This document shows positions 43,809 to 52,903 of a DNA stretch of 64,000 bases, piece by piece. Source of the DNA: Desulfatitalea sp. BRH_c12. GTDB taxonomy: Bacteria; Desulfobacterota; Desulfobacteria; Desulfobacterales; Desulfosarcinaceae. Every line of letters starts with the position of its first letter. Positions within the stretch are counted from its first letter, which is position 1. Below the pieces are notes generated by a model. That model had not been told where the DNA came from. It saw only the letters and a list, made by a program, of their open reading frames with translations, and did not search any database. The translations under genes and the position numbers were made by a program. The stretch is taken from assembly GCA_000961655.1 (NCBI GenBank), contig LADR01000013.1, forward strand, positions 124,001-188,000, given 5' to 3'.

Positions 43809-44933
43809 ATGCGAATCACGGATTTGGCCAAAGAGATCGACGGCGATCGAGCGTGGGTGAAAGCCACGGTGCATTGGGAGGATTGTGATCAGCCGGCAAG
43901 GGAGATCTTCATCTCCGGCGAAGCCCGTTACGCTGACGCGATGGTGGCCAACCCCGACGCTTTTCTGACCGGCGCGATCATCCCGGCCCTTCATTTCGGC
44001 GAGCGCCGCATTGCCATCGCGGAGGCGGTGTGCCCGCGATTGAAGCAGGGTTTATCCACCGTCATGGGCCTGATGCAGCACTGGTCGGCCGGGCAGATGA
44101 AACCATTGCGCCTCGAAACCGATACGCGATCGGCCCTCGCCTATGAAGACCGCCCCCGGCGCCCTGCCTTGTTTCTGTCTGGCGGCATCGATTCTTTGGC
44201 CACGTTGCGTTTGAATCGGCTGCGCTATCCCGTCGGGCATCCGCACAGCGTCCGGGATTGCCTTCTGGTGCACGGTTTCGACATCGGCGGTGTGGTCGCA
44301 CGCGGCGCCAAGTATCACGTGTTCGAACGCGCCAAAGCGCACCTGCTCCCGATAGCCGCAGATGCCGGTGTCGAATTGATCCCCGTCTACACCAATATCC
44401 GGCACTTGTGCGACGATCGCGACCTGTGGCTCAATCGCTTTTTCGGCGCGGTTCTGGCATCGGTGGCGCACGCATTTGCCCCTCGGCTGCATCTTGCCGA
44501 TATCGCCGCATCCTATGATATCCCCAACCTGACGCCGTGCGGTTCGCACCCCCTGCTCGATCCTGCATACAGCAGCGCGGATGTGCAGATTCAACACTGT
44601 GACGTGGAATTGACCCGCATCGACAAGTTGCGCCTCATCGCCGAATGGCCGGCCGCGTTCCATCATTTAAGAGTCTGTCTGGCCAACCAAAGCGAGCGGC
44701 TCAACTGCGGCCGCTGTGAAAAATGCGTGCGTACCATGACCGGGCTGCTCGCCATCGACGCCCTGCAGCATACCAACGCCTTTGAAGAGAACAGTGTCGA
44801 TCCAGCGCTGTTCGATAGCTTCAAAATCACCATCCGCCATCGCGAACCCTTTTACCGGGAACTGCTCGGCCCCCTCCGCGCCCAAGGCCATAGCCACCTA
44901 GCCGACCTGATCGAGAAAAAGATACAGGAATAA
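43809..44933 (+). CDS. PP-loop ATP pyrophosphatase-type protein (QueC/AANH-like)
   Basis: 374 residues. LFLSGGIDSLATLRL (residues 121-135) holds the SGGxDS PP-loop that binds ATP in adenylating enzymes such as QueC and thiouridine synthetases. Near residues 298-305 NCGRCEKC is a Zn-type cysteine cluster as in QueC. It would adenylate a substrate carbonyl or carboxylate. The N-terminal ~110 residues are unrecognised. Third gene of the GNAT/ATP-grasp cluster. Start: the frame is open 14 codons earlier, but GGGAGG precedes ATG 43809 closely. Confidence 0.8.
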   Translation: MRITDLAKEIDGDRAWVKATVHWEDCDQPAREIFISGEARYADAMVANPDAFLTGAIIPALHFGERRIAIAEAVCPRLKQGLSTVMGLMQHWSAGQMKPLRLETDTRSALAYEDRPRRPALFLSGGIDSLATLRLNRLRYPVGHPHSVRDCLLVHGFDIGGVVARGAKYHVFERAKAHLLPIAADAGVELIPVYTNIRHLCDDRDLWLNRFFGAVLASVAHAFAPRLHLADIAASYDIPNLTPCGSHPLLDPAYSSADVQIQHCDVELTRIDKLRLIAEWPAAFHHLRVCLANQSERLNCGRCEKCVRTMTGLLAIDALQHTNAFEENSVDPALFDSFKITIRHREPFYRELLGPLRAQGHSHLADLIEKKIQE

Positions 44934-44977
44934 ACTGGTCCAGACCCCCCGCGAAAAGGGTGGCAGGTGTTTTTTTC

Positions 44978-45025
44978 TTGACTTTAATCTTAGAAGCCGA
45001 ATAATACTGACTGAGCACTCAGTAT
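44978..45025 (+). promoter_or_regulatory. tetR promoter with overlapping TetR-type operator
   Basis: TTGACT (44978-44983), a 17-base spacer and ATAATA (45001-45006) form a good sigma-70-like promoter. The dyad ATACTGA-N8-TCAGTAT (45004-45025), with inner arms ACTGAG/CTCAGT, overlaps the -10, so the repressor would block its own transcription. Confidence 0.75.
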
Positions 45026-45046
45026 AATGCCTGGAGTCATTTTAAC

Positions 45047-45679
45047 ATGACCAAAAAGAACGACATATTACAGGCGGCCACCCACCTTTTGGCCGTCAAA
45101 GGGTACAAGGATGCTTCCGTGGCCGAATTGGCCCGGATCACCGCTGTGGCCCAAGGCACCATCTTTTACCATTATAAAAACAAAGAAGAGCTCTTCCTGG
45201 CGATCCTCATTGCGTTTCAGGAAGACATCGTTGCGGAATTCACGCGCTACCGCAACGAGCATCATTTTGCGTCCGGGCTGCAGATGGTCGAGGATGTGAT
45301 CGCTTTTTACCTGCACATGGTCGCCCAGATGGAAGATCGCTTCATGTTGCTTCACCGGCATGACGCTTACGAGTTGGCGCGCGTCAATCCCACCTGTCAC
45401 GACTGTCTCGAATCGATTTACGATTGCCTGATCGACATCTTCGAACAGGCAATCGTTACCGGCCAGTCGGACGGTTCCATCCGCAAAGTGCCCGCCCGCC
45501 GCATGGCGATGATCATTTTCACCATGGTGGACGGCCTGGTTCGTTTTCATAATTACAAACTTTATGATGCAGGCGTGTTGTACGAAGATGTGGTCCTCTC
45601 ATGCCGCACGATTCTGCAGAATAACTTGCCGTCGGATCAGGAGTTAAAAGATGATAACAAAGGTGTTGCCGTTTCTTAA
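45047..45679 (+). CDS. TetR-family transcriptional regulator
   Basis: 210 residues. N-terminal HTH (~6-52) of the TetR type: ILQAATHLLAVKGYKDASVAELARITAVAQGTIFYHYKNKEELF. The C-terminal ligand domain is variable and its inducer unknown. An operator-like dyad overlaps its promoter. The gene ends 29 bases inside the following SulP gene, so the two are co-transcribed and it probably regulates the SulP/signalling operon as well as itself. Confidence 0.92.
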   Translation: MTKKNDILQAATHLLAVKGYKDASVAELARITAVAQGTIFYHYKNKEELFLAILIAFQEDIVAEFTRYRNEHHFASGLQMVEDVIAFYLHMVAQMEDRFMLLHRHDAYELARVNPTCHDCLESIYDCLIDIFEQAIVTGQSDGSIRKVPARRMAMIIFTMVDGLVRFHNYKLYDAGVLYEDVVLSCRTILQNNLPSDQELKDDNKGVAVS

Positions 45680-47783
45680 ATGGTTCCAGGATTACGATCT
45701 GAGCAGTTTGAAAACGGATGCGGTATCCGGGCTGACCGTGGCCCTGGTGTTGATCCCGCAATCCATGGCCTACGCCCAATTGGCCGGTCTGCCGGCCTAT
45801 TACGGGCTGTATGCCTCGTTCCTGCCACCCATGATCGCCGCTTTGTTTGGCTCCAGCCGGCAATTGGCCACTGGACCGGTAGCTGTGGTATCCTTGATGA
45901 CCGCCGCTTCATTGGAGCCGCTGGCCACCACCGGCAGCGAGGGCTATATCGCTTATGCCATTGTGCTGGCATTGATGGTAGGCCTGTTCCAGTTCTCATT
46001 GGGGGTTCTGAAACTCGGGCTGGTGGTCAACTTTCTGTCCCATCCCGTGGTCAATGGATTTACCAATGCGGCCGCCATTATCATTGCATCCTCCCAGCTT
46101 TCCAAGATGTTCGGGGTGGATGTCGATACGGCGGCCCATCATTACGAGACCATCTGGCGTGTCATCCAGGCGGCCTCGGATTACATCCACTGGCCCAGTC
46201 TGATCATGGGTGTCGGCGCCTTCGGGGTGATGTACCTGCTTAAAACCATCGCCCCGCGGGTTCCCAATGTCTTGGTGGCGGTGGTCCTGACCACCTTGAT
46301 TTCATGGATGATCGGTTTTGAGCACAACATGGTTGTCAACCGAGAGACCATCGCTTCGACCGAGGCACAAGCCATGATCGATCGCTTCAACAGCGCGACC
46401 ACCGGCATTGGCGAATTGTCCGGGAAACGCACCGACGTGAGCCGCACGATTGATCAGGCCGGTGAATCGCATGACACCATCGGTGTTATGAACGCCCAGC
46501 ATGAAGCCGACTTGATCGCGGTGCATATGGATCGCCTGAAAGAAGAGGCGCGCCATGCTCGGGCTACTTTACGGCAATACAAATTCCGCGGTGTGCCCCA
46601 GGCGGATGAGACAGTGCGCTTTTACCCTGAAGAGGATCTGCCGGCCGATGCCCGTACCGATGGTCGGGTCTGGCGGTTCAAAGTTGGCAATGCCGCTCTG
46701 TCGGGCAGTGGCATCGTTATGGTGGGCGGCGGCGCAGTGGTCGGCAATGTCCCCAAGGGGTTGCCGACACCGGCCATTCCCACGCTTGATTGGAAAGTAA
46801 TGGCCCGCCTGTTTCCGTTTGCAGCCATTATCTCCCTGTTGGGGTTCATGGAGGCCATCTCCATTGCCAAGGCCATGGCCGCCAAAACAGGTCAGCGTCT
46901 CGATCCCAATCAGGAACTGATCGGGCAGGGACTGGCCAACATGTTGGGGGCGCTCGGCCAAAGTTATCCCACCTCCGGCTCATTTTCACGTTCGGCGGTC
47001 AACCTGCAGTCTGGCGCCAAATCGGGCATGTCCAGTGTCTTCACCAGTTTGACAGTCGTTATCGCACTGCTGTTTTTCACACCCCTTCTCTATCATCTGC
47101 CCCAATCGGTTCTGGCGGCAGTGATCATGATGGCGGTCATCGGTCTGGTGAACGTCTCGGGTTTCGTGCATGCCTGGCATGCCAAATGGTATGACGGTCT
47201 CATCTCGATCATCTCTTTTGCCGCGACCCTCGTGTTCGCTCCCAATCTGGAAGAGGGCATCATGATCGGCGTGGTGCTGTCACTCCTGGTCTTTCTGTAT
47301 AAAAGCATGCGTCCCAAGGTAGTCTCCCTGGCGCGAGCCGAAGATGAAGCCTTGCGCTGCGTATCCACCCACGGTCTGAAAGAGTGCGCACATGTGGCCA
47401 TGGTACGCTTCGACGGGCCGCTGTTCTTTGCCAACTCAAGCTACCTTGAAGACAAGATGATGGAAATCATGCGCGCCAAAGAAGGATTGAAACATATCAT
47501 CATGGTATGCAACGGCATCAACGATATCGATGCATCGGGTGAAGAGACCTTGTCGCTGCTGGTGGATCGCGTTCGTAGCGCGGGTGTCGACATTTCCCTG
47601 AGCGGTGTCAATGAAGCCGTCATGCAGGTCTTGCGGCGTACCCATCTGCCGGAAAAAATCGGTGAAAACCACATATACCCGACCATGGAAAAGGCCATCA
47701 GCGCGGTGCACCCCGAAGCTCACCGGACAAGTGGTGAGGCGGCTTGCCCGCTGCTGACCGTATGCCGACTTGTGGAAAATTAA
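45651..47783 (+). CDS. SulP-family anion transporter with STAS domain
   Basis: 710 residues. The N-terminal membrane domain starts with SGLTVALVLIPQSMAYAQLAGLPAYYGLYASFLPP, the SulP signature, then ~11 TM helices. A hydrophilic insert of ~110-130 residues lies between TM segments (about residues 228-355; helical and charged, LKEEARHARATLRQYKFRG). The C-terminal STAS domain is ~570-690 (HVAMVRFDGPLFFANSSYLEDKMMEI). Transports sulfate, bicarbonate or another anion; specificity unknown. ATG 45651 follows AGGAGTTAAAAG inside the tetR gene. Confidence 0.92.
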   Translation: MITKVLPFLKWFQDYDLSSLKTDAVSGLTVALVLIPQSMAYAQLAGLPAYYGLYASFLPPMIAALFGSSRQLATGPVAVVSLMTAASLEPLATTGSEGYIAYAIVLALMVGLFQFSLGVLKLGLVVNFLSHPVVNGFTNAAAIIIASSQLSKMFGVDVDTAAHHYETIWRVIQAASDYIHWPSLIMGVGAFGVMYLLKTIAPRVPNVLVAVVLTTLISWMIGFEHNMVVNRETIASTEAQAMIDRFNSATTGIGELSGKRTDVSRTIDQAGESHDTIGVMNAQHEADLIAVHMDRLKEEARHARATLRQYKFRGVPQADETVRFYPEEDLPADARTDGRVWRFKVGNAALSGSGIVMVGGGAVVGNVPKGLPTPAIPTLDWKVMARLFPFAAIISLLGFMEAISIAKAMAAKTGQRLDPNQELIGQGLANMLGALGQSYPTSGSFSRSAVNLQSGAKSGMSSVFTSLTVVIALLFFTPLLYHLPQSVLAAVIMMAVIGLVNVSGFVHAWHAKWYDGLISIISFAATLVFAPNLEEGIMIGVVLSLLVFLYKSMRPKVVSLARAEDEALRCVSTHGLKECAHVAMVRFDGPLFFANSSYLEDKMMEIMRAKEGLKHIIMVCNGINDIDASGEETLSLLVDRVRSAGVDISLSGVNEAVMQVLRRTHLPEKIGENHIYPTMEKAISAVHPEAHRTSGEAACPLLTVCRLVEN

Positions 47784-47795
47784 GGGGAGAGATAT

Positions 47796-49022
47796 ATGTC
47801 CATCATTACCGTGTACAGTGGAAGTTTTTGTAATGAAGAGGCGGTGGTTCGCGCGCTGGTGGCGCGGACCGGGTATCAACTGGTGTCGGATGCCGACTTG
47901 GTCGCCGAGGCTGCAAAACTATCCGGAATTCCCGAACCCAAGATAGACCGCGTTTTTTCGGCTCGGCCGTCCGTGTTCAATAAATTTACGCATGAACGCG
48001 AGCGTTCGCTGGCGCACCTGCGTCTGGCCGCTGCCCGGGCCGTGGTCGCAAACAACCTTGTCATCAGCGGGTATGGCGGGCAACTTGTGAGCCGCACCAT
48101 CAACCATGTGCTGAGGGTGTGCCTGATTGCCGACCGCAAGGCGCGTACCGCTCAAGCTGCGGCCGCCATGCAGGTCACGGACCAGGATGCGGCTAAATTG
48201 ATCCAGAAGCAGGATGAGGATCGGGCGGAGTGGGTGCGGGCGCTTTTCGACCATACGGATCCCTGGGCGCCGCAGTTGTATGACATGGTGCTGCCCACCG
48301 ACAAGATGGATCCGGCCACGATCGCGGCGGCCATTGCCGACAGCGCCGCATCGGCAGTCGTGCGTCCGACCGATCGCAGTCAAAGAGCGGCCGCCGATTT
48401 TCTGTTGGCCGCCCTGGTCGAAGTGGCCCTGGTGCAGGAAGGCCATCAGGCCGGTGTGCATGTCAAGGACGGCGAGGTCACTCTTACCATCAACAAGCAT
48501 GTGCTGATGCTCACGCGTCTGGAAAGTGAACTCAAGACGATTGCCGCCAAAGTGCCGGGTGTCAAAGCGGTGCAAACCAAGGTGGGCCCCGGTTTTTATC
48601 AGGCCGATATCTATCGTAAACAGGATTTCAATATGCCCTCTAAAATATTGCTCGTGGATGACGAACGTGAGTTTGTGCAAACCCTTTCCGAACGGTTGCT
48701 GATGCGCGACATGGGCTCGGCCGTGGCTTACGACGGCGAATCGGCCCTGGAAGTCGTACGTGAAGATGAGCCCGACGTGATGATCCTGGATTTGAAAATG
48801 CCGGGGATCGACGGCATCGAGGTGCTGCGACGGGTGAAGACCACCCAGCCTGAAATCGAGGTGATCATCCTCACAGGCCACGGGTCGGAGGCCGATCGCC
48901 TGGTGTGCATGCAGTTGGGCGCTTTTGCCTACCTGCAAAAACCGGTCGATGTGGAAGAACTCAGTGCAACCATCAAGAGCGCCAATGAGAAAATCCGCCA
49001 AAAGAATGCATTGCGGCAATAG
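47796..49022 (+). CDS. Cytidylate-kinase-like/receiver fusion protein
   Basis: 408 residues. Residues ~1-205 resemble the cytidylate-kinase-like family (SIITVYSGSFCNEEAVVRALVARTGYQLVSDADLVAEAAK), but the phosphate-binding loop lacks the usual glycine-rich GxxGxGK. Residues ~200-275 look like a small BON-type segment. From residue 281 a CheY-like receiver follows (ILLVDDERE; phospho-acceptor Asp332 in DLKMPGIDG; QKPVD). It lies 12 bases after the SulP stop. The kinase domain may sense nucleotide; the receiver links it to the neighbouring histidine kinase. Confidence 0.85.
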   Translation: MSIITVYSGSFCNEEAVVRALVARTGYQLVSDADLVAEAAKLSGIPEPKIDRVFSARPSVFNKFTHERERSLAHLRLAAARAVVANNLVISGYGGQLVSRTINHVLRVCLIADRKARTAQAAAAMQVTDQDAAKLIQKQDEDRAEWVRALFDHTDPWAPQLYDMVLPTDKMDPATIAAAIADSAASAVVRPTDRSQRAAADFLLAALVEVALVQEGHQAGVHVKDGEVTLTINKHVLMLTRLESELKTIAAKVPGVKAVQTKVGPGFYQADIYRKQDFNMPSKILLVDDEREFVQTLSERLLMRDMGSAVAYDGESALEVVREDEPDVMILDLKMPGIDGIEVLRRVKTTQPEIEVIILTGHGSEADRLVCMQLGAFAYLQKPVDVEELSATIKSANEKIRQKNALRQ

Positions 49023-49048
49023 CGTCCGGGGACGGGAATCCTGAAATC

Positions 49049-50809
49049 ATGGCACTTCTGAATAGAATAACACCGGATTTTTGGCGGATCAGGCCCACTT
49101 CGACGGGGGCATTCCGCTATCTGTTCAATTACCGGCGCATCTGGAAGTGGTCCGTACTGTTGACCGCCATAGTGTCCTTGGTGCCGTTGATCTTCATCAC
49201 TTTGCTGGATTACAAAGTGACAGAGCACGCTCTGGAACAAGAATTCCGCCTGCGCGCGGCGCGTTTGGTGTCGAACACGCGGCGGGTTATCGGGTTTTTT
49301 CTCAGCGAGCGTCAGTCAGCTCTGGAATTCATTGTGCGCGACAATTCACCCGAAGCGCTGAGCGACCCGGAGCGACTGACGGCGATTCTGGACAGCCTGA
49401 GAGAGAGTTTCGGCGGTGGTTTCATGGACTTGGGGGTCATCGGCGCCAATGGCGAGCAGAAGACTTACGTGGGACCTTTCAAGCTGCAGGACAAGGATTA
49501 TCACGAGCAGCCCTGGTTTAAAATGGTGGTCGACCGCGGCGTTTACATCAGCGATGTCTTCCTGGGGTTTCGTAGGGTGCCGCACCTTATCATCGCCGTC
49601 AAGCAAAGCTTGCCCGACGGCTCATTTCAGGTGCTGCGGGCTTCGCTCGGCATCAAGCCTTTCGAAGATCATCTTAACAATATGGAAATAGGTGGTTCGG
49701 GAGACGCCTTCATCGTGAACGACCGGGGGGTGCTGCAGACCGATTCGCGCTATTACGGCCGTGTGTTGGAGAAATTGGACTTGCCGATACCCGAGTACTA
49801 TCCCAGTACCCAGGTGATGGACGGCAGCACGCGGGATGGCGAAAAGCTCCTGATCGGCTATCGTTTCATCGAAGGCACGCCATTTCTTCTGATGATTGTC
49901 AAAAGACATGCGGAATTGATGACCCTCTGGCATACCACGCGATTGGGTCTTATCCTTTTTTTGGTCTGCAGCGTGACCTTGATTCTGGCAGTGATTCTGG
50001 GCTCGGCCACTTACATGGTGCGCAACATGCATTTGGCCGATGAAAAACGCCTGATGGGGTTGCACCAGATGGAATATGCTAATAAAATGGCATCGATCGG
50101 GCGAATGGCGGCCAGTGTGGCGCATGAAATCAACAATCCCCTGGCCATCATCAATGAAAAGGCGGGTCTGATCAAGGACCTGTTCACGATCAAACAGCTC
50201 TATGCGGCTGACGCCAAATTGATTGGCTTGGTCGACGCGATTACGCGCTCGGTGCAACGCGCCGGCAGAATTACCAAGCGGCTGTTGACGTTTGCCCGCA
50301 ATCTCGAGGCGTCGATCGAACGCATTAAGCTGGAAGATGTCGTTCGCGAAGTGCTCAGCTTCGTCGAAAAAGAAGCCCGGTTGCGTGAAATCAATCTGGA
50401 GGTGGATGTCGCCGCGGGTGTAACGGCCATCGAAAGCGACCGGGGCAAGCTGCAGCAGATATTTTTGAATATTATCAACAACGCCTTGGCCGCGATGGCC
50501 GATGGCGGGCATCTGAAGGTCCGAATCGAGCCGGCGCCAGGCGGCGGCGTGATGCTGCGTTTCAGCGATGACGGCAGCGGTATTCCCGCAGAAGACTTGC
50601 CACGCATCTTCGAGCCCTTTTTTTCGACCAAAACCGGGCAGGGCGGTACCGGGTTGGGGTTGTCCATCACGTATAACCTGGTCCGTGAAATCGGTGGGGA
50701 GATAGCTGTTTCCAGCGAGGTGGGCCAAGGCACCTGCTTTACGATACGCCTGCCGATCTGTATTCCGAACCCGAAAGGAGAGGATCATGCGAGTGCTGTT
50801 AGTGGATGA
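49049..50809 (+). CDS. Sensor histidine kinase
   Basis: 586 residues. TM1 at ~33-53, extracytoplasmic dCache-like sensor (~55-295), TM2 at ~298-322, then HisKA with SVAHEINNPLAIINEKAGLIKDL (phospho-His359) and an HATPase domain with DDGSGIPAEDLPRIFEPFFSTKTGQGGTGLGLSI. Autophosphorylates and passes phosphate to a receiver, most simply to the proteins encoded at 50787-51158 and 51853-52281 or to the fusion upstream. The stop overlaps the next receiver gene by 23 bases, so it is coupled. Confidence 0.95.
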   Translation: MALLNRITPDFWRIRPTSTGAFRYLFNYRRIWKWSVLLTAIVSLVPLIFITLLDYKVTEHALEQEFRLRAARLVSNTRRVIGFFLSERQSALEFIVRDNSPEALSDPERLTAILDSLRESFGGGFMDLGVIGANGEQKTYVGPFKLQDKDYHEQPWFKMVVDRGVYISDVFLGFRRVPHLIIAVKQSLPDGSFQVLRASLGIKPFEDHLNNMEIGGSGDAFIVNDRGVLQTDSRYYGRVLEKLDLPIPEYYPSTQVMDGSTRDGEKLLIGYRFIEGTPFLLMIVKRHAELMTLWHTTRLGLILFLVCSVTLILAVILGSATYMVRNMHLADEKRLMGLHQMEYANKMASIGRMAASVAHEINNPLAIINEKAGLIKDLFTIKQLYAADAKLIGLVDAITRSVQRAGRITKRLLTFARNLEASIERIKLEDVVREVLSFVEKEARLREINLEVDVAAGVTAIESDRGKLQQIFLNIINNALAAMADGGHLKVRIEPAPGGGVMLRFSDDGSGIPAEDLPRIFEPFFSTKTGQGGTGLGLSITYNLVREIGGEIAVSSEVGQGTCFTIRLPICIPNPKGEDHASAVSG

Positions 50810-51158
50810 TGAAGCTGATTTGGCCTCTGCACTGGCTGAGCGGCTCGACATGCGCGGCATAGCGGCGGAGTGGGTGACCGATGGCATGGAAGCACTGCAG
50901 CGTGCGGCTTCCAATGACTTCGACGTGGCGGTCCTCGATTTGAAGATGCCCCGTATTGGTGGACTTGAACTGAAGGCTCGCTTGCAGTCGCTGCATCCTG
51001 ACATGAAGTTTATCTTTTTGACAGGGTATGGATCGGAAACCGATTTCAAGGAGGTCGCCTGTCATGAGGGTGAAGCTTGTTATCTGGTCAAACCGGTCGA
51101 CATTCAGATTCTGATTGATTTGATACGGCGGGTCACCCACTCCGGAGGTGAGGCATGA
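50787..51158 (+). CDS. Single-domain response regulator
   Basis: 123 residues, a stand-alone CheY-like receiver: VLLVDDEADL acidic pocket, Asp in VAVLDLKMPRIGGLEL, Thr/Lys at FLTGYGSE and YLVKPVD. No output domain, so it likely acts by protein contact or as a phosphate relay. GGAGAGGATC precedes its ATG inside the kinase gene. Its stop overlaps the next gene by ATGA. Confidence 0.93.
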   Translation: MRVLLVDDEADLASALAERLDMRGIAAEWVTDGMEALQRAASNDFDVAVLDLKMPRIGGLELKARLQSLHPDMKFIFLTGYGSETDFKEVACHEGEACYLVKPVDIQILIDLIRRVTHSGGEA

Positions 51159-51811
51159 CCCTGCCTTCGGACCCCATCGGATTGGCCGGGCTGCAATATT
51201 TTGGCCGTACAACCGCCTCTGTCTCACACGAGTTGAAAAATGCCCTGGCCATCATCAAAGAAAATGCAGGGTTGTTGAACGATTATCTGCTCCTGGCCGA
51301 AAAAGGCACTACAATCGATCCTGCGCGCTATAAAACTGTGGCCGTGCGCATCGAAGATCAGACCCGGCGGGCCGACCAGCTGATCCGAAACATGAACCGG
51401 TTTGCGCATAGCGTGGACAGTCCGGTGCAATCGGTCGTTCTCGATGATCTGGTGGCACTGCTGGCAGCGTTGTCCCTGCGCGAGGCCGCCATGCGTCAGG
51501 TGGCCTTGACCGTTCGACCCACGCAAAGTACAATTACGGTCACCACGGCGCCATTTGCGTTGTTGACGCTGCTTGGCAACTGTATAACCTTTGCATTGGC
51601 GGCAACTCAGCCGGGGCAAACGATCACCCTGGGTATCGCGCCAGAGGGTCACGATGTACAAATTCTTTTCGACAGCTTAACCGGGCTTGCGGATATGCCT
51701 GGCGAAGCCTTCCCCAAGGAAAGCGACAAGGCTCTGCTGACCGCTTTGAACGCCCGTTTCAAGGCAGACGGCCCCGCCGGACGCATGGTTATCACGCTAT
51801 CTGGACGCTGA
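51155..51811 (+). CDS. HisKA-type kinase with degenerate ATPase domain
   Basis: 218 residues. An H-box ASVSHELKNALAIIKENAGLLNDYLL (His25) and a helical dimerisation segment are present. The C-terminal ~100 residues keep an N-box-like LLTLLGNCITFALAATQ but lack recognisable G1/G2 boxes (no DxGxG, no GxGxG). It is shorter than a functional kinase and may serve as a phosphotransfer or dimerisation protein in the relay. ATGA overlap with the previous receiver gene shows coupling. Confidence 0.8.
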   Translation: MTLPSDPIGLAGLQYFGRTTASVSHELKNALAIIKENAGLLNDYLLLAEKGTTIDPARYKTVAVRIEDQTRRADQLIRNMNRFAHSVDSPVQSVVLDDLVALLAALSLREAAMRQVALTVRPTQSTITVTTAPFALLTLLGNCITFALAATQPGQTITLGIAPEGHDVQILFDSLTGLADMPGEAFPKESDKALLTALNARFKADGPAGRMVITLSGR

Positions 51812-51852
51812 CGCAGCATTGCGCCGGCGGAATCAGACACAAGGAGACGATT

Positions 51853-52281
51853 ATGGCGGAAAAAGTTTTGCTCGTGGACGATGAAAAAGATTTCTTGTCG
51901 GTCATGTCCGAGCGCATGGCAGCCAGGGGCATGGATGTCACCGCGGCGGATTCGGCCGAGGAAGCCTTGGCGCAAGTCGAGTCCGGCGGCTTTGACGCCA
52001 TCGTGCTGGATTTGATGATGCCTGGCATGGATGGTATTGAAACCCTCAAAGCCATCAAACAGCGAAACCCGACGCTGCAGGTGATTCTGCTGACCGGGCA
52101 TGCCACCCTGGAAAAGGGGATCGAAGCCATGAAACTGGGCGCCATGGATTTTGTGGAAAAACCGGCCGATCTCGATCAGTTAACCCAAAAAATCAAGCAG
52201 GCACAGGCTAAAAAGATGGTTTTGGTTGAAAAACGCATGGAAGAGAAATTAAAAAGTATTATTACATCCAAGGGGTGGTAG
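51853..52281 (+). CDS. Response regulator receiver protein
   Basis: 142 residues. VLLVDDEKDF, phospho-acceptor Asp in AIVLDLMMPGMDGIETL, LTGHATLEKG and the conserved Lys in VEKPADLDQ. The C-terminal ~20 residues are a charged helix (AKKMVLVEKRMEEKLK). Starts after AAGGAGACGATT. Last gene of the SulP-linked signalling operon; two short non-coding bases separate it from the convergent DUF4124 gene region. Confidence 0.93.
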   Translation: MAEKVLLVDDEKDFLSVMSERMAARGMDVTAADSAEEALAQVESGGFDAIVLDLMMPGMDGIETLKAIKQRNPTLQVILLTGHATLEKGIEAMKLGAMDFVEKPADLDQLTQKIKQAQAKKMVLVEKRMEEKLKSIITSKGW

Positions 52282-52332
52282 TCATCCTGGCGCCGGCTGG
52301 AAAAACTCCAGGCCGGCTTGGATGATGCATTA

Positions 52333-52836
52333 TCATTCACTGCCTTGTGCTTCAAGGGCATCGATTTTCTCTTGAATCTCTTTAATTTGCGCCCGGCGCA
52401 TGCCTTCGGTGTAATATGGCCCCAAACCTCTTTGATTGATCTCATCGATCTGCTGCTGCAAGCGTCGGCGCTCGGCTTGAATGCGGGTTACGCGTTCTGT
52501 TTCAGCCTTGTGCTGTTCTTCTTGGGCGCGTTCGAGGGCTTTTTGACGTGATTCGGCATCACTTTGCCGGTTCTGGCGCTCCACACCCTCCATCATACGT
52601 TCGTAGCTTTCCCGGTAGCCCTTATCCTGAGCCTGATCCGGTGATACATCCTGAGCCTGATTCGGTGATACCCCCTTGATGATTTCGTAATCGGTACCTT
52701 CTGGCGGCGGCTTATTGCTGAATTTCTGTACCCCTTTGGTATCGGTCCATTTATAAATGTCCTCGGCGTGTACGCTCGCAGCTGCCAAAAATAGAAATAG
52801 AGCGGATACCAAAACACCCTTGATCCAAAGTCGCAT
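52333..52836 (-). CDS. DUF4124-domain exported protein
   Basis: 167 residues. Signal peptide (MRLWIKGVLVSALFLFLAAASVHA), then a DUF4124-type segment (EDIYKWTDTKGVQKFSNKPPPEG, the usual W-x-D-x-x-G-x-x-x-[YF]-S pattern), a short repeated stretch (SPNQAQD / SPDQAQD), and a coiled-coil C-terminus rich in Glu, Gln and Arg. Periplasmic; function unknown. GGGAGGTCAGA precedes ATG 52836, so this start was preferred over one 8 codons upstream. Confidence 0.83.
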   Translation of the reverse strand: MRLWIKGVLVSALFLFLAAASVHAEDIYKWTDTKGVQKFSNKPPPEGTDYEIIKGVSPNQAQDVSPDQAQDKGYRESYERMMEGVERQNRQSDAESRQKALERAQEEQHKAETERVTRIQAERRRLQQQIDEINQRGLGPYYTEGMRRAQIKEIQEKIDALEAQGSE

Positions 52837-52903
52837 TCTGACCTCCCTGCTTGCTGTCATTGTCCCCCTCTTATGACCGATTATAGGGATGGACCATGCT
52901 ATG

